In this document: one piece after another, positions 14,409 through 16,404 of the stretch
How positions within the stretch are numbered: position 1 is the stretch's first letter
How the letters are laid out: every line of letters starts with the position of its first letter
Assembly: GCA_027053145.1 (NCBI GenBank)
Contig: JALUED010000040.1
Coordinates: forward strand, 1 to 16,404
Direction: 5' to 3'
Source of the DNA: Thermaceae bacterium
GTDB taxonomy: Bacteria; Deinococcota; Deinococci; Deinococcales; Marinithermaceae
DNA: 16,404 nt
Made by a program: the position numbers and the translations under genes
The notes under the pieces: model-generated
Told to the model about the DNA's origin: nothing
The model's database searches: none
Seen by the model: only the letters and a program-made list of their open reading frames with translations

Positions 14409-14441
14409 CCTCCGAGCATACCGCGCTATGCTCGAAGGGTG
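14406..14441. promoter_or_regulatory. Palindromic divergent promoter for exported protein and dnaE
   Basis: Two 15-bp arms (14406-14420 and 14427-14441) around a 6-bp spacer CCGCGC are inverted copies with one mismatch. Each arm holds TATGCT, six bases, then the start GTG: TATGCTCGGAGGGTG leftward and TATGCTCGAAGGGTG rightward. TATGCT acts as a TANNNT -10 placing the transcript start at the GTG. The GGAGG/GAAGG abutting the GTG is too close for a normal Shine-Dalgarno. Either the arms are duplicated promoters or a dimeric regulator binds here. Confidence 0.65.
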
Positions 14442-16404
14442 AAGTTCGCCCACCTCCACCAGCACACCCAGTTCTCCCTTTTGGACGGGGCGGCCAAGCT
14501 CAAGGACCTCCTCGAGTGGGTCAAGCAGACGAGCCCGGAGTACCCGGCGCTCGCCATCACCGACCACGGCAACCTCTTTGGCGCGGTGGAGTTTTACCGG
14601 ATGGCCCACAAAATGGGGGTCAAGCCGATCCTCGGCTACGAGGCCTACGTGGCCGCCGAGAGCCGCTTCGACCGAAAGCGCAGGAAGGGCCTCGACGGCG
14701 GCTACTACCACATCACCCTGATCGCCAAGAACTTCAAGGGTTACCAGAACCTGGTCAAGCTCGCCACCCGGGCGTACCTCGAGGGCTTTTACGAAAAACC
14801 CCGGATTGACCGGGAGCTCCTCCGCGAGCACTCCGAGGGGCTGATCGTGCTCTCGGGCTGTTTGGGCTCGGAGATCAACCAGTTCATCCTGGCCGGGCGC
14901 GAGGATCTGGCCGAGGCCCGCTTGAACGAGTACCTCTCGATCTTTAAGGACAGCTTCTTCATCGAGATCCAAAACCACGGCCTCGAGGAACAGGCCCGCG
15001 TGAACGCGGTCTTGAAGGAGTTTGCGAAGAAGTACGGCCTCGGCATGGTGGCCACCAACGACGGCCACTACGTGAAGAAAGAGGACGCCGAGGCCCACGA
15101 GGTGCTCCTTGCGATCCAGTCCAAGTCCACCTGGGACGACCCCGACCGCTGGAAGTTTCCCTGCGACGAGTTCTACGTCAAGACCCCGGAGGAGATGCGG
15201 CGGGCCTTGCCCCCGGAGGAGTGGGGCGACGAGGTTTTCGACAACACCGTCTTCATCGCCGAGATGGCGAACGTCGAGCTTCCGGTGGACGACCGCCGCC
15301 GCTACCGCATCCCCAAGTACCCCACACCCAAGGGCAAAAGCGACGCCCAGCACCTCGCCGAGCTCACCTTTTTGGGCCTCGCCGAGCGCTACCCCGACCG
15401 GATCACCGAGGACTACTACCGGGAGGTGGTGCGGCGGCTCGGCCATCCCGTTCCCCACGGGGGGCTCGAGGCGCTTGCCGAGCGGCTCGCGTCGCTTTCC
15501 CCTGAGGAGCGCGAGCGGCTCCGCGGCATGCTCCCAGACCCCAAAGAGGTCCGCACTTGGGACGCCGACGGCATCCTCGCCCGGGCCCTTTACGAGCTTG
15601 CGGTCATCGAGGAGATGGGCTTTCCCGGCTACTTCCTGATCGTCCAGGACTACATCAACTGGGCCAAGGCGAAGGGGATTCGCGTAGGGCCGGGCCGAGG
15701 AAGCGCCGCCGGAAGCCTAGTGGCCTACGCCACCCGGATCACCAACATTGACCCGCTCGAGTTCAACCTCCTCTTCGAGCGCTTCTTGAACCCTGCCCGG
15801 GTCAGCATGCCCGATATTGACACCGACTTCTCCGACGTCCGCCGCGACGAGGTGATCGAGTACGTCCGAGAGCGCTACGGAACCGATCGCGTCGCCCAGA
15901 TTGCGACCTTCGGGACGATGGCCTCGAAGGCCGCGATCAAGGACGTGGCCCGGGTCTTCGGCATGCCCCATAAAAAGGCCGAGGAGATCGCCAAGCTCGT
16001 CCCTACCAAGTTCGGCCGGCCGATCCCCCTGAAAGAGGCGGTGGAGACCGTTCCGGACCTCAGGGCCTGGATGGAGCGGGACCCCGAGGTCAAGCGGGTG
16101 ATCGAGGTGGCGATGCGGCTTGAGGGGCTGAACCGCCACGCCTCGGTGCACGCCGCCGGGGTGGTGATCGGCGAGGGGCCGCTGACCGACCTGGTGCCCT
16201 TGATGAAGGAACCCGGCGGGGGCGAGAAGATCATCACCCAGTACGACATGAACTCGGTGGAGGCCCTGGGGCTTTTAAAGATGGACTTTTTGGGCCTTCG
16301 CACCCTGTCCTTCCTGGAAGAGGCCGCCCGGATCGTGAAGGAGTCGAAAGGGGACGAGCTCGACTACGACCGTCTGCCCCTCGACGATAAGAAGACCTTC
16401 GAGC
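14439..16404 (+). CDS. dnaE: DNA polymerase III alpha subunit DnaE, 3'-truncated by window edge
   Basis: This is the replicative polymerase; it copies chromosomal DNA in the cytoplasm. The first 655 codons are present and in frame to the last base of the window. The N-terminal PHP domain begins FAHLHQHTQFSLLDG (H5, H7, H9) and ITDHGNLFGAVEF, nearly as in Thermus aquaticus DnaE, where this domain keeps its metal-binding residues. The palm carries GPGRGSAAGSL (about 421-431), the catalytic pair D459 and D461 in PDIDTDFSD, and the third acid D616 in KMDFLGLRTL. No intein interrupts the part seen, although some Thermus dnaE genes contain them. The start is GTG at 14439 with TATGCT six bases upstream; no spaced Shine-Dalgarno. 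It is divergent from a small exported-protein gene. Confidence 0.97.
   Translation, partial: MKFAHLHQHTQFSLLDGAAKLKDLLEWVKQTSPEYPALAITDHGNLFGAVEFYRMAHKMGVKPILGYEAYVAAESRFDRKRRKGLDGGYYHITLIAKNFKGYQNLVKLATRAYLEGFYEKPRIDRELLREHSEGLIVLSGCLGSEINQFILAGREDLAEARLNEYLSIFKDSFFIEIQNHGLEEQARVNAVLKEFAKKYGLGMVATNDGHYVKKEDAEAHEVLLAIQSKSTWDDPDRWKFPCDEFYVKTPEEMRRALPPEEWGDEVFDNTVFIAEMANVELPVDDRRRYRIPKYPTPKGKSDAQHLAELTFLGLAERYPDRITEDYYREVVRRLGHPVPHGGLEALAERLASLSPEERERLRGMLPDPKEVRTWDADGILARALYELAVIEEMGFPGYFLIVQDYINWAKAKGIRVGPGRGSAAGSLVAYATRITNIDPLEFNLLFERFLNPARVSMPDIDTDFSDVRRDEVIEYVRERYGTDRVAQIATFGTMASKAAIKDVARVFGMPHKKAEEIAKLVPTKFGRPIPLKEAVETVPDLRAWMERDPEVKRVIEVAMRLEGLNRHASVHAAGVVIGEGPLTDLVPLMKEPGGGEKIITQYDMNSVEALGLLKMDFLGLRTLSFLEEAARIVKESKGDELDYDRLPLDDKKTFE

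Noticed and set aside
13902..15458. A 518-codon minus-strand open frame ending at 13902
   Set aside because: Only the last 168 codons, from the GTG at 14408 with its signal peptide, are credible. The rest is antisense to the dnaE PHP domain.
15109..15639. A 176-codon plus-strand frame inside dnaE
   Set aside because: It lies in another frame of dnaE and is Ser/Pro/Arg-rich with no domain; dnaE itself reads through without a shift.

Overview
The window looks like ordinary chromosome from a thermophilic bacterium of the Thermaceae (Thermus, Oceanithermus, Marinithermus and relatives). The DNA is strongly G+C rich with third-position G/C codons. The DnaE N-terminus reads very much like Thermus aquaticus DnaE as I remember it. 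Several genes lack a Shine-Dalgarno sequence and instead carry a TANNNT-type -10 element just before the start codon, as in the leaderless genes of Deinococcus-Thermus. The genus is my inference; I could not run a search.

Layout: (1) 1-2541, + strand: end of an ABC importer operon (ATPase cut by the window edge, permease, substrate-binding protein) of the nitrate/sulfonate/taurine type, substrate unknown. (2) 2567-4303, - strand: dprA followed by an unknown four-helix membrane protein. (3) 4327-6152, + strand: era and a left-handed beta-helix acyltransferase. (4) 6132-8212, - strand: purB and a HAD-family hydrolase. (5) 8236-8922, + strand: a Crp/Fnr-family regulator. (6) 8954-13819, - strand: a denitrification block transcribed norC-norB-norH-(Ig-like/cytochrome c)-nirS. 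(7) 13902-14408, - strand: a small exported protein of unknown function just upstream of norC. (8) 14439 to the right edge, + strand: the first 655 codons of dnaE (DNA polymerase III alpha).

How it works together: NirS (cytochrome cd1) would reduce nitrite to NO outside the membrane, and NorCB would reduce NO to N2O. NorH and a membrane-anchored cytochrome c are overlapping partners in the same transcript and probably assist NOR or carry electrons. The cysteine-free Crp/Fnr-type regulator beside nirS has an E-x-x-S-R recognition helix. Upstream of norC lies an 8-2-8 palindrome with exactly the TGA-N6-TCA geometry that this family binds, roughly where a class II activator would sit. That gives a specific, testable local control circuit. 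No heme d1 biosynthesis genes are present here.

Two architectural patterns recur. All three divergent gene pairs (dprA/era, purB/crp-like, exported protein/dnaE) are separated by only 23-30 bp containing back-to-back or overlapping -10 elements, apparently bidirectional and leaderless or nearly so. All three convergent gene ends carry a G+C-rich hairpin spanning at least one stop codon with no good T-tract. I see no mobile elements, CRISPR arrays, tRNA or rRNA genes, and no gene-free stretch over 300 bases.
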